Assembly (NCBI GenBank): GCA_963615055.1
Contig: CAVEFO010000001.1
Coordinates: 49,988-113,987, forward strand
Direction of reading: 5' to 3'
From: UBA1822 sp963615055
GTDB lineage: Bacteria; Bacillota; Negativicutes; Veillonellales; Dialisteraceae
DNA: 64,000 bases
Part shown: one piece after another, positions 1-7,991 of the stretch
Layout of the letters: the number at the start of each line of letters is the position of its first letter
Numbering within the stretch: the stretch's first letter is position 1
Notes under the pieces: generated by a model
The model's database searches: none
Told to the model about the DNA's origin: nothing
The model's input: only the letters and a program-made list of their open reading frames with translations
Program-made: the position numbers and the translations under genes

Positions 1-918
1 AGACAGCCGCCCTTCAGCGACCGCTTCATCAAGTGCAATCCCGACGGAGGCCGCCGACGTATTTCCGTATTTATTCACATTCACAAAGACTTTTTCCGAC
101 GGGACGCCGAGCTTTTTCGCCGTGGCGCTGATGATGCGGAAATTCGCCTGATGGGAAATGAAACAGGCGACGTCATCGATTCCGATGCCCGCTTTTTCCA
201 TCGCGACCCGCGTCGTATTTTCCATGTGACGCACGGCGTGCTTGAAAACTTCAGAGCCTTCCATATGGATGTACACGCGCCCGGAATCAATGGCGCGATG
301 CGTCACGGGCTCTGCGACACCCGACGCCGGAATATTCAAAATACCGCCGAGGCTCCCGTCCGAGCCGAGCTCCGACGAGAGATACCCGTAGCCTTCGGGA
401 ACTTCGCCGATTACGACCGCGCCCGCGCCGTCGCCGAAAAGAATACACGTCGCACGATCTTCCCAATTCACGAGACGAGAAAGCACTTCGGCGCCGATCA
501 GGAGCACGCGCCGATACAGCCCGCTCCGCACAAATTGAGAAGCCAGCGTCACGCCGTAAATGAAACCGGTGCAACCGGCGGAAAAATCCATCGCGCCCGC
601 GTGCGTCATGCCCATTTTATTTTGCACCATGCACGCCGTCGACGGCACGACATAATCGGGAGACGCCGTCGCCACCATGACAAAATCGATGTCATCGGGC
701 GTAAATCCGCCACGCTCCAGCGCCAATGTCGCCGCCTTCACGCAAAGATCGGATGTGTCTTCCGTCCGAGCCGCAATGTGACGCGTCTCGATGCCCGTCC
801 GCGTCCGAATCCAATCGTCCGACGTATCGACCATCCGCTCCAAATCTTCATTCGTGAGAATCCTCTCCGGCACATAATGCCCGCACGAGAGAATCCCCGC
901 TGCTTTTACTTCCGCCAT
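1..918 (-). CDS. fabH: 3-oxoacyl-ACP synthase III, 3' end cut by window edge
   Basis: Condenses acetyl-CoA with malonyl-ACP to start each fatty acid chain in the cytosol. The 306 readable residues start MAEVKAAGILSCGHYVPE; the gene runs off the left edge, so about 20 to 25 residues are missing against the usual length near 330. The active-site Cys is in SAGCTGF (Cys116), the His in ISHQANFRI, and the Asn in KYGNTSAAS. It lies 49 bases after plsX in the order fapR-plsX-fabH, the usual Firmicute lipid operon, so it is probably repressed by FapR. The start ATG follows a GGAG-type ribosome site. Confidence 0.93.
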   Translation of the reverse strand, partial: MAEVKAAGILSCGHYVPERILTNEDLERMVDTSDDWIRTRTGIETRHIAARTEDTSDLCVKAATLALERGGFTPDDIDFVMVATASPDYVVPSTACMVQNKMGMTHAGAMDFSAGCTGFIYGVTLASQFVRSGLYRRVLLIGAEVLSRLVNWEDRATCILFGDGAGAVVIGEVPEGYGYLSSELGSDGSLGGILNIPASGVAEPVTHRAIDSGRVYIHMEGSEVFKHAVRHMENTTRVAMEKAGIGIDDVACFISHQANFRIISATAKKLGVPSEKVFVNVNKYGNTSAASVGIALDEAVAEGRLS

Positions 919-967
919 ACTGACTCCTTTTGATGAAATCGATCCGACTGATCAAAATGAAGGAAAC

Positions 968-1996
968 TCATTCGCCTGCCGCCGCTTCTTTTTCTTCGGC
1001 AAGGGCTTTGGCGACCGCTTCCGCCACATGCCCTTCCGCAATTTTTTCCGCGACGGAAATCGCGTTGCGAATCGCCCACGCTTTGGAAGCGCCGTGGCAG
1101 ATGACCAATCCGCCGCGCAATCCCAAGAGCGGTGCGCCGCCGTATTCCGCATAATCCACGCGTTTCTTTACATATTCTTTCAGCGCCGGTTTCAACAGAA
1201 GACCGCCCAATTTCGCGCGAAGTCCGCCGCGCTCCACGGCCTCTTTCAAAAGACCAAAGAACAAATTTCCCAGCCCTTCGCCGAATTTCAGGCACGCATT
1301 TCCCGTGAAACCGTCCGCCACCACGACGTCGAATTCGCCCGTCGGCATATCGCGTCCCTCGCAGTTTCCCGCGAAATCAAAGCGCGCATCCGCCGACAAT
1401 TTTTCATACACATCCGTCATGAGCGGACTGCCCTTCGTACTCTCGGCGCCGATATTCAAAAGCCCAATCTTCGGCGAGGAAATCCCCGCCACAATCTTGG
1501 CATACCAATGACCCAAGAGCGCGTTTTGGAGCATATTCTCCGTCTTCGGCTGCGTCGACGCGCCCGAATCGATCAGAAACGTATAGCCGCCCTTTTGATT
1601 GGGAATCGGCGTCAGAATCGCAGGGCGATCAATGCCCGAAATCCGCCCGATACCGAAAAGACCCGCCGTCACAGCCGCCCCCGTCGAGCCCGGTGCGACC
1701 AAAGCGCCGCAAGTGCCATCCTTCACGAGCCGCGCGCCGACGGACACTGACGCGTCGCGTTTCTTTCGATACGCCATGCCGGGATGCTCATCCATCCCAA
1801 TCACCTCAGACGCGTGATGAATGGAAATCAGCGCTTCATTTTCTGCCTTTTCTTCTTGCAAGACATCCCGAATTTTTTCTTCGTCTCCCACGAGCACGAC
1901 GGGAATCTTGAAATCGCGGACGGCTAAAATCGCGCCGCGCACAATTTCCAAAGGCGCATAATCGCCGCCCATCGCGTCGACCGCTATCGTTTCCAT
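968..1996 (-). CDS. plsX: phosphate acyltransferase PlsX
   Basis: Makes acyl-phosphate from acyl-ACP, the first step of phospholipid synthesis in bacteria that use PlsX/PlsY. The 342-residue protein starts METIAVDAMGGDYAPLEIV, the typical PlsX N-terminus; a longer frame exists upstream, but the ATG at 1996 follows a GAGGTGAG ribosome site. Family motifs include VGDEEKI, the HASEVIGMDEHP block and ALVAPGSTGAAV. Only 4 bases separate it from fapR, so the two are co-transcribed and probably translationally coupled. Confidence 0.95.
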   Translation of the reverse strand: METIAVDAMGGDYAPLEIVRGAILAVRDFKIPVVLVGDEEKIRDVLQEEKAENEALISIHHASEVIGMDEHPGMAYRKKRDASVSVGARLVKDGTCGALVAPGSTGAAVTAGLFGIGRISGIDRPAILTPIPNQKGGYTFLIDSGASTQPKTENMLQNALLGHWYAKIVAGISSPKIGLLNIGAESTKGSPLMTDVYEKLSADARFDFAGNCEGRDMPTGEFDVVVADGFTGNACLKFGEGLGNLFFGLLKEAVERGGLRAKLGGLLLKPALKEYVKKRVDYAEYGGAPLLGLRGGLVICHGASKAWAIRNAISVAEKIAEGHVAEAVAKALAEEKEAAAGE

Positions 1997-2000
1997 GCTC

Positions 2001-2513
2001 TCACCTCGCCGTGTCCATAATAAATTTCGCGCGGAAAATTTCCGTATTCTTGGAAGAAATCTGCACGTAGATGTATTGCCGAAGGCCTCGCTCGTGCGAG
2101 AGACGCGCTTGTGCAATCAAGACTTCGCCCGCACCCACCGGCACTTTGTATTTGATATTGCCCATCTGAATCGGCGTCACATGTTCGCCGATGACTTTTT
2201 GCGCCAGCTTCCGCGCAATCCCGTAGAGCGTCTCGGCCGGCACGATGCCGCGCGCATCCGTGAGAGGCGTCGTCAGCACGACCGCCATCCCCTGCTTGCC
2301 CGCTTCGAGCTCAATAATATTCGCAGCCTCATCACGATGCGGCTTCACCGCGGCTTCCAGACGATCCTTTTTCTGCGGAATCCCGAGCGTCCTTCGATCA
2401 AGGCGAATCGTCGCGACAGACACGCCGAAAAGTGCCGCCAATTCCCCATCCGTTTTACCGGGATCCTCGCGCAGCACCTCTCGAATTTTTTCCAGTCTTG
2501 TCTCTTTGTCCAT
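2001..2513 (-). CDS. fapR: fatty acid and phospholipid biosynthesis repressor FapR
   Basis: Transcriptional repressor whose DNA binding is relieved by malonyl-CoA. The 170-residue protein has a DeoR-like winged helix at about residues 1-50 (DGELAALFGVSVATIRLDRRTLG), then a hot-dog fold effector domain (about 70-165). I chose the ATG at 2513 because it follows an AGGAGAG site; the frame extends 14 codons further upstream. It is first in the fapR-plsX-fabH operon, and a candidate operator lies at its promoter, so autoregulation is likely. Confidence 0.93.
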   Translation of the reverse strand: MDKETRLEKIREVLREDPGKTDGELAALFGVSVATIRLDRRTLGIPQKKDRLEAAVKPHRDEAANIIELEAGKQGMAVVLTTPLTDARGIVPAETLYGIARKLAQKVIGEHVTPIQMGNIKYKVPVGAGEVLIAQARLSHERGLRQYIYVQISSKNTEIFRAKFIMDTAR

Positions 2514-2535
2514 CGTATCCGTCGCTCTCCTGTCT

Positions 2536-2552
2536 TTATCACCTGATGTTAA
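2536..2552 (-). promoter_or_regulatory. candidate FapR operator
   Basis: The 17-base imperfect palindrome TTATCACCTGATGTTAA lies directly downstream of the -10 box of the fapR promoter, spanning the expected transcription start. From memory, the FapR box is close to TTAGTACCTGATACTAA; 13 of 17 positions match, including the ACCTGAT centre and the TTA/TAA ends. Position and sequence both fit autorepression. The consensus was recalled, not searched. Confidence 0.55.
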
Positions 2553-2553
2553 C

Positions 2554-2582
2554 ACTATATCACAAATCCCATTTCCTGTACA
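2554..2582 (-). promoter_or_regulatory. fapR operon promoter
   Basis: On the minus strand, TGTACA (2577-2582) and TATAGT (2554-2559) are 17 bases apart, upstream of fapR and touching the candidate operator. Confidence 0.6.
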
Positions 2583-2632
2583 CCCAATCGCTTGGCGTGT
2601 ACTTTTATGAGAAACCGTTTTTCAAAAACAGA

Positions 2633-2647
2633 TTCTCATTATGAGAA
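2633..2647. promoter_or_regulatory. 7-1-7 palindrome, Fur-family-like
   Basis: TTCTCAT-T-ATGAGAA is a perfect 7-1-7 inverted repeat, the geometry used by Fur/Zur/PerR regulators, about 75 bases upstream of the fapR promoter. A further half site (TATGAGAAA) lies about 25 bases closer to fapR. The regulator is unknown. Confidence 0.3.
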
Positions 2648-2700
2648 ACAAACGCCAAAAGTATATACTTGTTCCGATAGTTTTTCCGCAAAAACAAAAA

Positions 2701-2716
2701 GACGGCTATGCCGCCT
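2701..2716 (-). terminator. hairpin plus T-run, leftward
   Basis: On the minus strand GGCGGC-ATA-GCCGTC (one G-U pair) is followed by TTTTTGTTTTTG. It is a second possible stop for the ABC-F transcript, ahead of fapR. Confidence 0.5.
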
Positions 2717-2809
2717 GAAATCAACTCTTTTCTTTCTTTCGATTTTTTGCCGAAAAATAATTTCTCCCCATTTTGAAACGAATTTGATTTTCTGTTTCAC
2801 TCATAAACA

Positions 2810-2846
2810 AATCCCGCCATAGCAATTTGCTGCCCGTGGCGGGATT
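2810..2846 (-). terminator. terminator of the ABC-F transcript
   Basis: The 10-base arms AATCCCGCCA and TGGCGGGATT pair perfectly about 30 bases after the ABC-F stop codon; the downstream T-run (TTGTTT) is modest. Confidence 0.65.
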
Positions 2847-2878
2847 CCCTTTGTAAAAAGTATAGAGAAAACCATTTC

Positions 2879-4759
2879 TCACCATGCGGAGCCGGCTTCC
2901 TCCCATTTCTCATACAAAGCGTCCAACTTTTCTTTTTGCGCCGCATACTGCGCGGCCAGCTCGCCGTACGCTGCCGGATTGGAAGCGGCCGCTGCCATTT
3001 GCGCTTCATACATTTTGAGCGTCGCTTCCTCACGCGCAATCTCCATCTCGATTCGCTCGAGTTTCGCCGCCGCGCTCGCCGAGATTTCTTTGGCCGGCGC
3101 TTCCTTTTTCTCCGGCGCCGCTTTTTTTGCCTTCTCCTCGCTCTCTTCGGCGCAATCGGTTTCATACGCCGAAAGCTCCCGTTTCTTTTCCTTGTAGTCT
3201 GTGTAATTCCCCAGATATTCCGTCAACATTCCGTTTTCCATTTCCAAAATGCGACGGACCGTCTTGTCCAAGAAATAACGGTCATGCGAGACAATGAGGC
3301 ACGTGCCGCCGAAAGCGCGGACCGCTTCTTCGATCACCTCGCGCGTCGGAATGTCCAAATGGTTCGTCGGCTCGTCCAGAATCAAAAAATTCGGCCGCTC
3401 CAAGAACACGGTCAAGAGCGAGAGCCGTGCCTTCTCGCCGCCCGATAAAAGCCCGACGGACTTAAAAACGTCGTCGCCGCGGAAGAGAAATATCCCGAGA
3501 GCGCTTCTTGCCTCGCCCTCGCCCATGCGAAACTGAGTTTGAATTTGCTCCAGCACCGAAAGCCTCGGATCAAGCCGCTCCTGCTCCTGCGAATAATACG
3601 CGATGCGGACATTGTTTCCGAAGGTAATCAATCCGTCGTCCGGACGCTTTTCGCCTAAAATCACCTTGAGCAGCGTCGTCTTCCCCGCTCCGTTCGGCCC
3701 GATCAGACCGACCGTCTCGCCGCGGCGGATTTGTAATTTCAAATTTTCAAAAATCGTATGTTCGCCGTATGACGCTTTGGCGCGCAGAATGTCGAGCACG
3801 CGCTCCGAACATTCGACAGGCTCCGGAAACCGAAATTGCAAACTTTTTTCATGCACCGGCGCTGCCATCCGCTCCAGACGATTGAGCTGCGACTGCCGCC
3901 CGCGCGCCTGTTTCGATTTGATCCCCGCCTTGTAGCGCCGAATGTATTCCTCCGTCTCGCGAATGTGCTCCTGCTGCTTTTCGTACGCTTTTTCGTATGC
4001 GGCGTCCTGCGCGTCCTTCGTCTGCCGATAGCGCGTGTAATTCCCGCGGAAACTGCGAAGCGTTTTGTTTTCCAAATCCAAAATGCCCGTCGCAATCGCA
4101 TCCAAAAAATAACGGTCATGCGAGACCATCAAAATCCCGCCGCGATACGAGCGCAAATAATCTTCGAGCCATTCCAGCATTTCCATGTCCAGATGATTCG
4201 TCGGCTCGTCCAAGAGCAAAAAATCCGGATGCCGCACGAGCGCCGCCGCCAGATTGATACGGACTTTCTGCCCGCCCGAAAACGAATGAATGTCCCGCTC
4301 CCAATCACTTTCGGAAAAGCCGAGACCCGTCAGAATTTTTTTCGTCGTCTGCCGGTATTCGTAGCCGCCCAAAAAATCGAAACGCGCCTCCAGTTTCCCA
4401 TACGCGCGGACGAGCTCTTCGTCGCCCGGTTTCTCTTCCAGCTCGCCCGCCACCTCGCGCATCCGATCCTCACAGCGAAGCAAATCGCGCCACGCCTCTT
4501 CCATCTCGCCCGCGATGCTCTTCGTCTTGTAATCGAAATCTTGCCGCAAATACCCGACGACGCAGCCGGGATCCAGCGCGACACTCCCTTTATCGTACTC
4601 TTCCGTCCCGATGAGACAGCGCAAAAGCGTCGTCTTCCCCGCCCCGTTCGCGCCGCAAAGACCGATGCGATCACCGCTTCGGACCGAAAAGGAAATATTT
4701 TCAAAAACCGTGTGAATGCCGTATACCTTGGACAGGCCGCTGATTTTCAAAAGTGCCAT
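2879..4759 (-). CDS. ABC-F family ATP-binding protein
   Basis: A 626-residue protein with two fused ABC ATPase domains and no membrane segments, so an ABC-F (Uup/YdiF-like) protein acting on ribosomes or translation rather than a transporter. Domain 1: Walker A GANGAGKTT (about residue 36), signature FSGGQKVR, Walker B FLLLDEPTNHLD. A charged linker (about 230-300, rich in Lys/Glu/Arg) joins domain 2, with GPNGAGKTT, LSGGEKARL and FLILDEPTNHLD. The C-terminus (about 540-626) is an Ala/Glu/Lys-rich coiled coil, typical of the Uup/YdiF branch. The start lies 6 bases after the secretin stop, so co-transcription is likely. No evidence for antibiotic resistance. Confidence 0.9.
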   Translation of the reverse strand: MALLKISGLSKVYGIHTVFENISFSVRSGDRIGLCGANGAGKTTLLRCLIGTEEYDKGSVALDPGCVVGYLRQDFDYKTKSIAGEMEEAWRDLLRCEDRMREVAGELEEKPGDEELVRAYGKLEARFDFLGGYEYRQTTKKILTGLGFSESDWERDIHSFSGGQKVRINLAAALVRHPDFLLLDEPTNHLDMEMLEWLEDYLRSYRGGILMVSHDRYFLDAIATGILDLENKTLRSFRGNYTRYRQTKDAQDAAYEKAYEKQQEHIRETEEYIRRYKAGIKSKQARGRQSQLNRLERMAAPVHEKSLQFRFPEPVECSERVLDILRAKASYGEHTIFENLKLQIRRGETVGLIGPNGAGKTTLLKVILGEKRPDDGLITFGNNVRIAYYSQEQERLDPRLSVLEQIQTQFRMGEGEARSALGIFLFRGDDVFKSVGLLSGGEKARLSLLTVFLERPNFLILDEPTNHLDIPTREVIEEAVRAFGGTCLIVSHDRYFLDKTVRRILEMENGMLTEYLGNYTDYKEKKRELSAYETDCAEESEEKAKKAAPEKKEAPAKEISASAAAKLERIEMEIAREEATLKMYEAQMAAAASNPAAYGELAAQYAAQKEKLDALYEKWEEAGSAW

Positions 4760-4765
4760 ATATTT

Positions 4766-6055
4766 TTACGGGAGCAATTCCGCTCGAATGATAATAATAA
4801 TTTCAGATTCTTCCACCGAATGGGATTTACTTTGAAACAATTTACCTAAAATAGGGATATCACCTAAAATCGGGACTTTACGAAACGTCTCCGTCGTTTC
4901 CTTATCGATCAATCCGCCGATCACAATCTCATCGCCCGATTTCAGCCGCACCATCGTATCGGCTTGGCGCGTGATGATGCGATAGGCGCGCATCTCCGGG
5001 ACAAGATACGGCGTGGACACCTCAGCCCGAAGCGTCGCCGTGATTTCATCTTTTTCACTGATGAGCGGCGTATAAGTGAGCTTGATCCCGGCATCTTTAT
5101 ACTCCGTCGCCGTCGTGAGCGCACCGTTCTCCAATCGCTCCACAATGACGGGGATGCGGCTCCCAATCAAAATTTCCGCCTTGCGCCCATTCATCGTGAC
5201 GACATTCGGTTTTGCCAAAATTTTTGCCTTGCCGCTGGTAATCAGCGCATTGAGTTTCGCCTGAAAGAAAAATGTATACGGATGACCGGTCACGCTCTTG
5301 CCGAAGGAAATGCCCGCATAGCCCTCCGGCGTCGTGATCTTCCAACCGTTGTGCGTGATGTTTCGGATCTTGGGATCGCCGTCGTCATCATACTTAATAT
5401 TGCCCGCGCTGTCCGTCACAATCCGCTGCTCGCTCCACGTCTCCCGATCATAGTCCGCGCTGCCGGTGAGCGACTGAAAATCCCAATCGATTCCGAGTGA
5501 TTTCGCATCGCTCCGATTCACCGCCAAGACTTCGGCCTCCACTTTCACCTGTTTCTCCGGTCGATCGACAGCCTCTGCGATACGTGACGCTTCCGCCAAA
5601 ATCGCCGGCGGCCCGGCCACAATAAGCGTATTCGATCCCGTTTCCGCCGTGACTTTAAGTTTATCGGATAAATTGTGCAGCTTTTCCGCCACTTCCGGCG
5701 CATTGGCATACGAGAGACGAATGGTCTCGAATGTCTGCGTCTTTGTATCTTCTTTGTTGGCGTACACGATGAGCGTGCCGTTTTCTTCGCGCGATGTGAG
5801 CCCGTGCGCCAACATGACCGCCGAGAGCGCCTCTCCTGCCGTGACGCCCGTGAGATCAGCCGTGACGCTGCCCGTCATATCCCCGGAAAAGACAATATTT
5901 TTCCCCGCCATATCGGCAAGCGTCATCAAAACTTCTCGAAGCGGCGCGTCCTTCGTTTTGAAATTCATGGTCTCCGCAGACGCAAAAAAAGCAAGACAAG
6001 ACGCCATCGCTCCCGTCAAAAGAGCGATTCGTCCCATCCTGCTTTTTCGTTTCAC
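4766..6055 (-). CDS. secretin (PilQ/GspD type)
   Basis: Outer-membrane secretin, the gated ring used by type IV pili or type II secretion. The 429-residue protein has a signal peptide (positively charged start, then GRIALLTGAMASCLAFFASA), an N0-like domain (FKTKDAPLREVLMTLADMAGK), an N1-like domain (about 110-170), and the C-terminal secretin domain with the characteristic VPILGDIPILGKLFQS near the end. It is short for a secretin, with few N-domains. I chose the GTG at 6055, which overlaps the upstream stop in GTGA; an ATG at 6037 is the alternative. It pairs with the GspC/PilP-like gene; no ATPase or pilin is visible nearby. Confidence 0.85.
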   Translation of the reverse strand: MKRKSRMGRIALLTGAMASCLAFFASAETMNFKTKDAPLREVLMTLADMAGKNIVFSGDMTGSVTADLTGVTAGEALSAVMLAHGLTSREENGTLIVYANKEDTKTQTFETIRLSYANAPEVAEKLHNLSDKLKVTAETGSNTLIVAGPPAILAEASRIAEAVDRPEKQVKVEAEVLAVNRSDAKSLGIDWDFQSLTGSADYDRETWSEQRIVTDSAGNIKYDDDGDPKIRNITHNGWKITTPEGYAGISFGKSVTGHPYTFFFQAKLNALITSGKAKILAKPNVVTMNGRKAEILIGSRIPVIVERLENGALTTATEYKDAGIKLTYTPLISEKDEITATLRAEVSTPYLVPEMRAYRIITRQADTMVRLKSGDEIVIGGLIDKETTETFRKVPILGDIPILGKLFQSKSHSVEESEIIIIIRAELLP

Positions 6056-6579
6056 AATGTCAAAATTTGCGTGCCGAAGGAACCCGTCACATGCACTTCC
6101 GTTTCTCTGATTTCCGTCACGGTCCATCCTGCCGTCCCCTCTCCTTCCCGCCAAGTCTGCGCTACTCCGCCATCTTCCAAAATCGCGCGCCGATCCTCTC
6201 CCGCCATCACAATGCCGCAAAGCCGCGGCACGGAGGACACCGACGCTTTCCCCGGTGCGCCGCTCGCCGAAAGAGACGCCGGAAGTGACACCGCCCGCAC
6301 GCGAAACGGATCGGCCAAAGCTTTATTTCGTTTGTGACGACCGACCGCATAGCGCGCCGCCGTTTCCTCCTCCAACTCCGGAATCGCATCCGCTGCCGGG
6401 GTTCCCGTTTCCTCCCGCACTTTCATCACGCCGGACGTTTGAGAAACGGAAACGGCAGCCGACGACTTCTCCGGCAAGAGCTCCGCCGCCGTCCACACGC
6501 GTACCATGCCCCAAAGCGAGAGAAGCACCGCCGCCAACAGGACGACGACAAGAAGCCAAGGATCTTTCTTCGTCTCCAT
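6052..6579 (-). CDS. GspC/PilP-like inner-membrane partner of the secretin
   Basis: A 175-residue single-pass membrane protein: a short cytoplasmic start, one helix (about residues 8-25, WLLVVVLLAAVLLSLWGMV), a low-complexity periplasmic linker, and a small C-terminal beta domain (about 110-175, including RLCGIVMAGEDRRAILEDG) that resembles the homology region of GspC/PilP. Such proteins couple the inner-membrane machine to the secretin. The ATG at 6579 follows GGAAAGGAGG. Its stop overlaps the secretin GTG start, which supports a dedicated pair. Family assignment rests on topology, motif and neighbour. Confidence 0.7.
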   Translation of the reverse strand: METKKDPWLLVVVLLAAVLLSLWGMVRVWTAAELLPEKSSAAVSVSQTSGVMKVREETGTPAADAIPELEEETAARYAVGRHKRNKALADPFRVRAVSLPASLSASGAPGKASVSSVPRLCGIVMAGEDRRAILEDGGVAQTWREGEGTAGWTVTEIRETEVHVTGSFGTQILTL

Positions 6580-6610
6580 GCCGTCCTCCTTTCCGGAAAA
6601 GCGATGATTT

Positions 6611-7981
6611 TTATCGCACTTCGCCACGCCAATCTTCGTGCAAAATTTTCTTATACGCTTCCACGCCGGGCTGGTCGTACGCATTCACGCCCGCCAAAGC
6701 CCCTTCATAGGCAATCGTAAGCTCCAAGAAATAGAAGAGCGCCCCCAGTGTGTATGCATTCAATTTTTCCGCCTCGATGACAAGACTCATCCGTCCCTCA
6801 GAAGCGAGCGCTCTCGCATTGGCCGAAAGCGCCGCGCGCGAAATCCGGCTCATCGGTACGCGCACCGTCTTTCCGTCTTCGATGATCTCCGCCTCCCAAT
6901 CGGAATCCGGCTGTTCGACGGAAATGAATTGCAGCAGCTTGTTTCGTTTCCCTTCTTGGTGCTCCTGCGTCACCGAGTGCATATCCGTGGTTCCGACAGC
7001 GGAAACGGCCGTGCGCCCATAATGCACGACACGCCCTTTTGTATCAAATTTCTTTCCGAGCGATTCGCCCAAGAGCTGCGAATACCATTGTGCCAACGAG
7101 CGCAACCGCTCACAGTACGGCATCGTGATTTCCGCCGTGACGCCGTGATGCTTCGTCGCCAAATATTTCAAAAGCGCCAAGAAAAGCGCCGGATTCTCTT
7201 TCGGATTTTCACTTTGACAAGCCGCTTCAACATCTGCGGCTCCCCGCAAAATGTCCGCCACCGGAAATCCGCAAAGGTTCGCGAAAACCATGCCGACTTC
7301 GGAGAGCACGCTGAAGCGCCCGCCGATGCCTTCCGGCACATAAAAATGCAGCCAATCGTTTTCATGGCACAAACGATGAAGCAAATTATTTCCTTGCCCC
7401 GTGATCCCGATGTAGCGAATCTCGCTCGCAATCTTCGGCAACTCTTTTTGCAAAACGGACATCACGGCCGAAGGCTCAATCGTCGTGCCGGATTTGGAAA
7501 TCACCAAGACTGCGACTCTATACGCGCCGTCCTTTTTCGCCGCCTCTTCTTTCAGACGTGACAACACGGCCGAAAGCGCTTCCGGATCGGCCGTATGCCC
7601 CGCAAAGTACACAGATGACCGCTTCGGCGCCATATCTTTCCGATCCAATACGTCAAAAAGAACCTTGTTTCCCAAATATGAGCCGCCGATCCCAACGGAA
7701 ACAACGGCGTCGATCTCGCCGCACCAAGTCCGCAACATCTCCCAACGCGCCCGCTCCGAATCCGTCAGCAGAGAATTCTCTTCCAACAGATACGGGAGCT
7801 GGGGGAACCGGACTAAATCGCCGCAAGGCCCTGCGCCCGTTTCCCGAATGGCCGACAGCGCCGCGGCTGCTCGGTTTATTTCTGCCGCTGCGTTCTGTAC
7901 TTCCTTTTCCGTCACAGCCCAAGTCGGCCCGGACAGAAAAGCAGTATCCATCATCAGCCCCTGTATGATTTGTACTTTCAA
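6611..7981 (-). CDS. pgi: glucose-6-phosphate isomerase
   Basis: Interconverts glucose-6-phosphate and fructose-6-phosphate in glycolysis. The 456-residue protein shows the family motifs VVSVGIGGSYLGNKVLFD (about 93-110), VISKSGTTIEP, GIGGRFSVLSEVG with the catalytic region, and QEHQEGKRNKLL. Length fits the bacterial form. I start at TTG 7981, 6 to 7 bases after GAGGGG; ATG codons at 7954 and 7951 lack as good a site. It ends 31 bases before the GspC-like gene, so it may be transcribed with it, although the functions are unrelated. Confidence 0.94.
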   Translation of the reverse strand: MKVQIIQGLMMDTAFLSGPTWAVTEKEVQNAAAEINRAAAALSAIRETGAGPCGDLVRFPQLPYLLEENSLLTDSERARWEMLRTWCGEIDAVVSVGIGGSYLGNKVLFDVLDRKDMAPKRSSVYFAGHTADPEALSAVLSRLKEEAAKKDGAYRVAVLVISKSGTTIEPSAVMSVLQKELPKIASEIRYIGITGQGNNLLHRLCHENDWLHFYVPEGIGGRFSVLSEVGMVFANLCGFPVADILRGAADVEAACQSENPKENPALFLALLKYLATKHHGVTAEITMPYCERLRSLAQWYSQLLGESLGKKFDTKGRVVHYGRTAVSAVGTTDMHSVTQEHQEGKRNKLLQFISVEQPDSDWEAEIIEDGKTVRVPMSRISRAALSANARALASEGRMSLVIEAEKLNAYTLGALFYFLELTIAYEGALAGVNAYDQPGVEAYKKILHEDWRGEVR

Positions 7982-7991
7982 AATACACCCC

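Noticed and set aside
2879..4759. Antibiotic-resistance ABC-F protein
   Set aside because: The Uup/YdiF-like C-terminal coiled coil and a generic linker give no reason to assign resistance.
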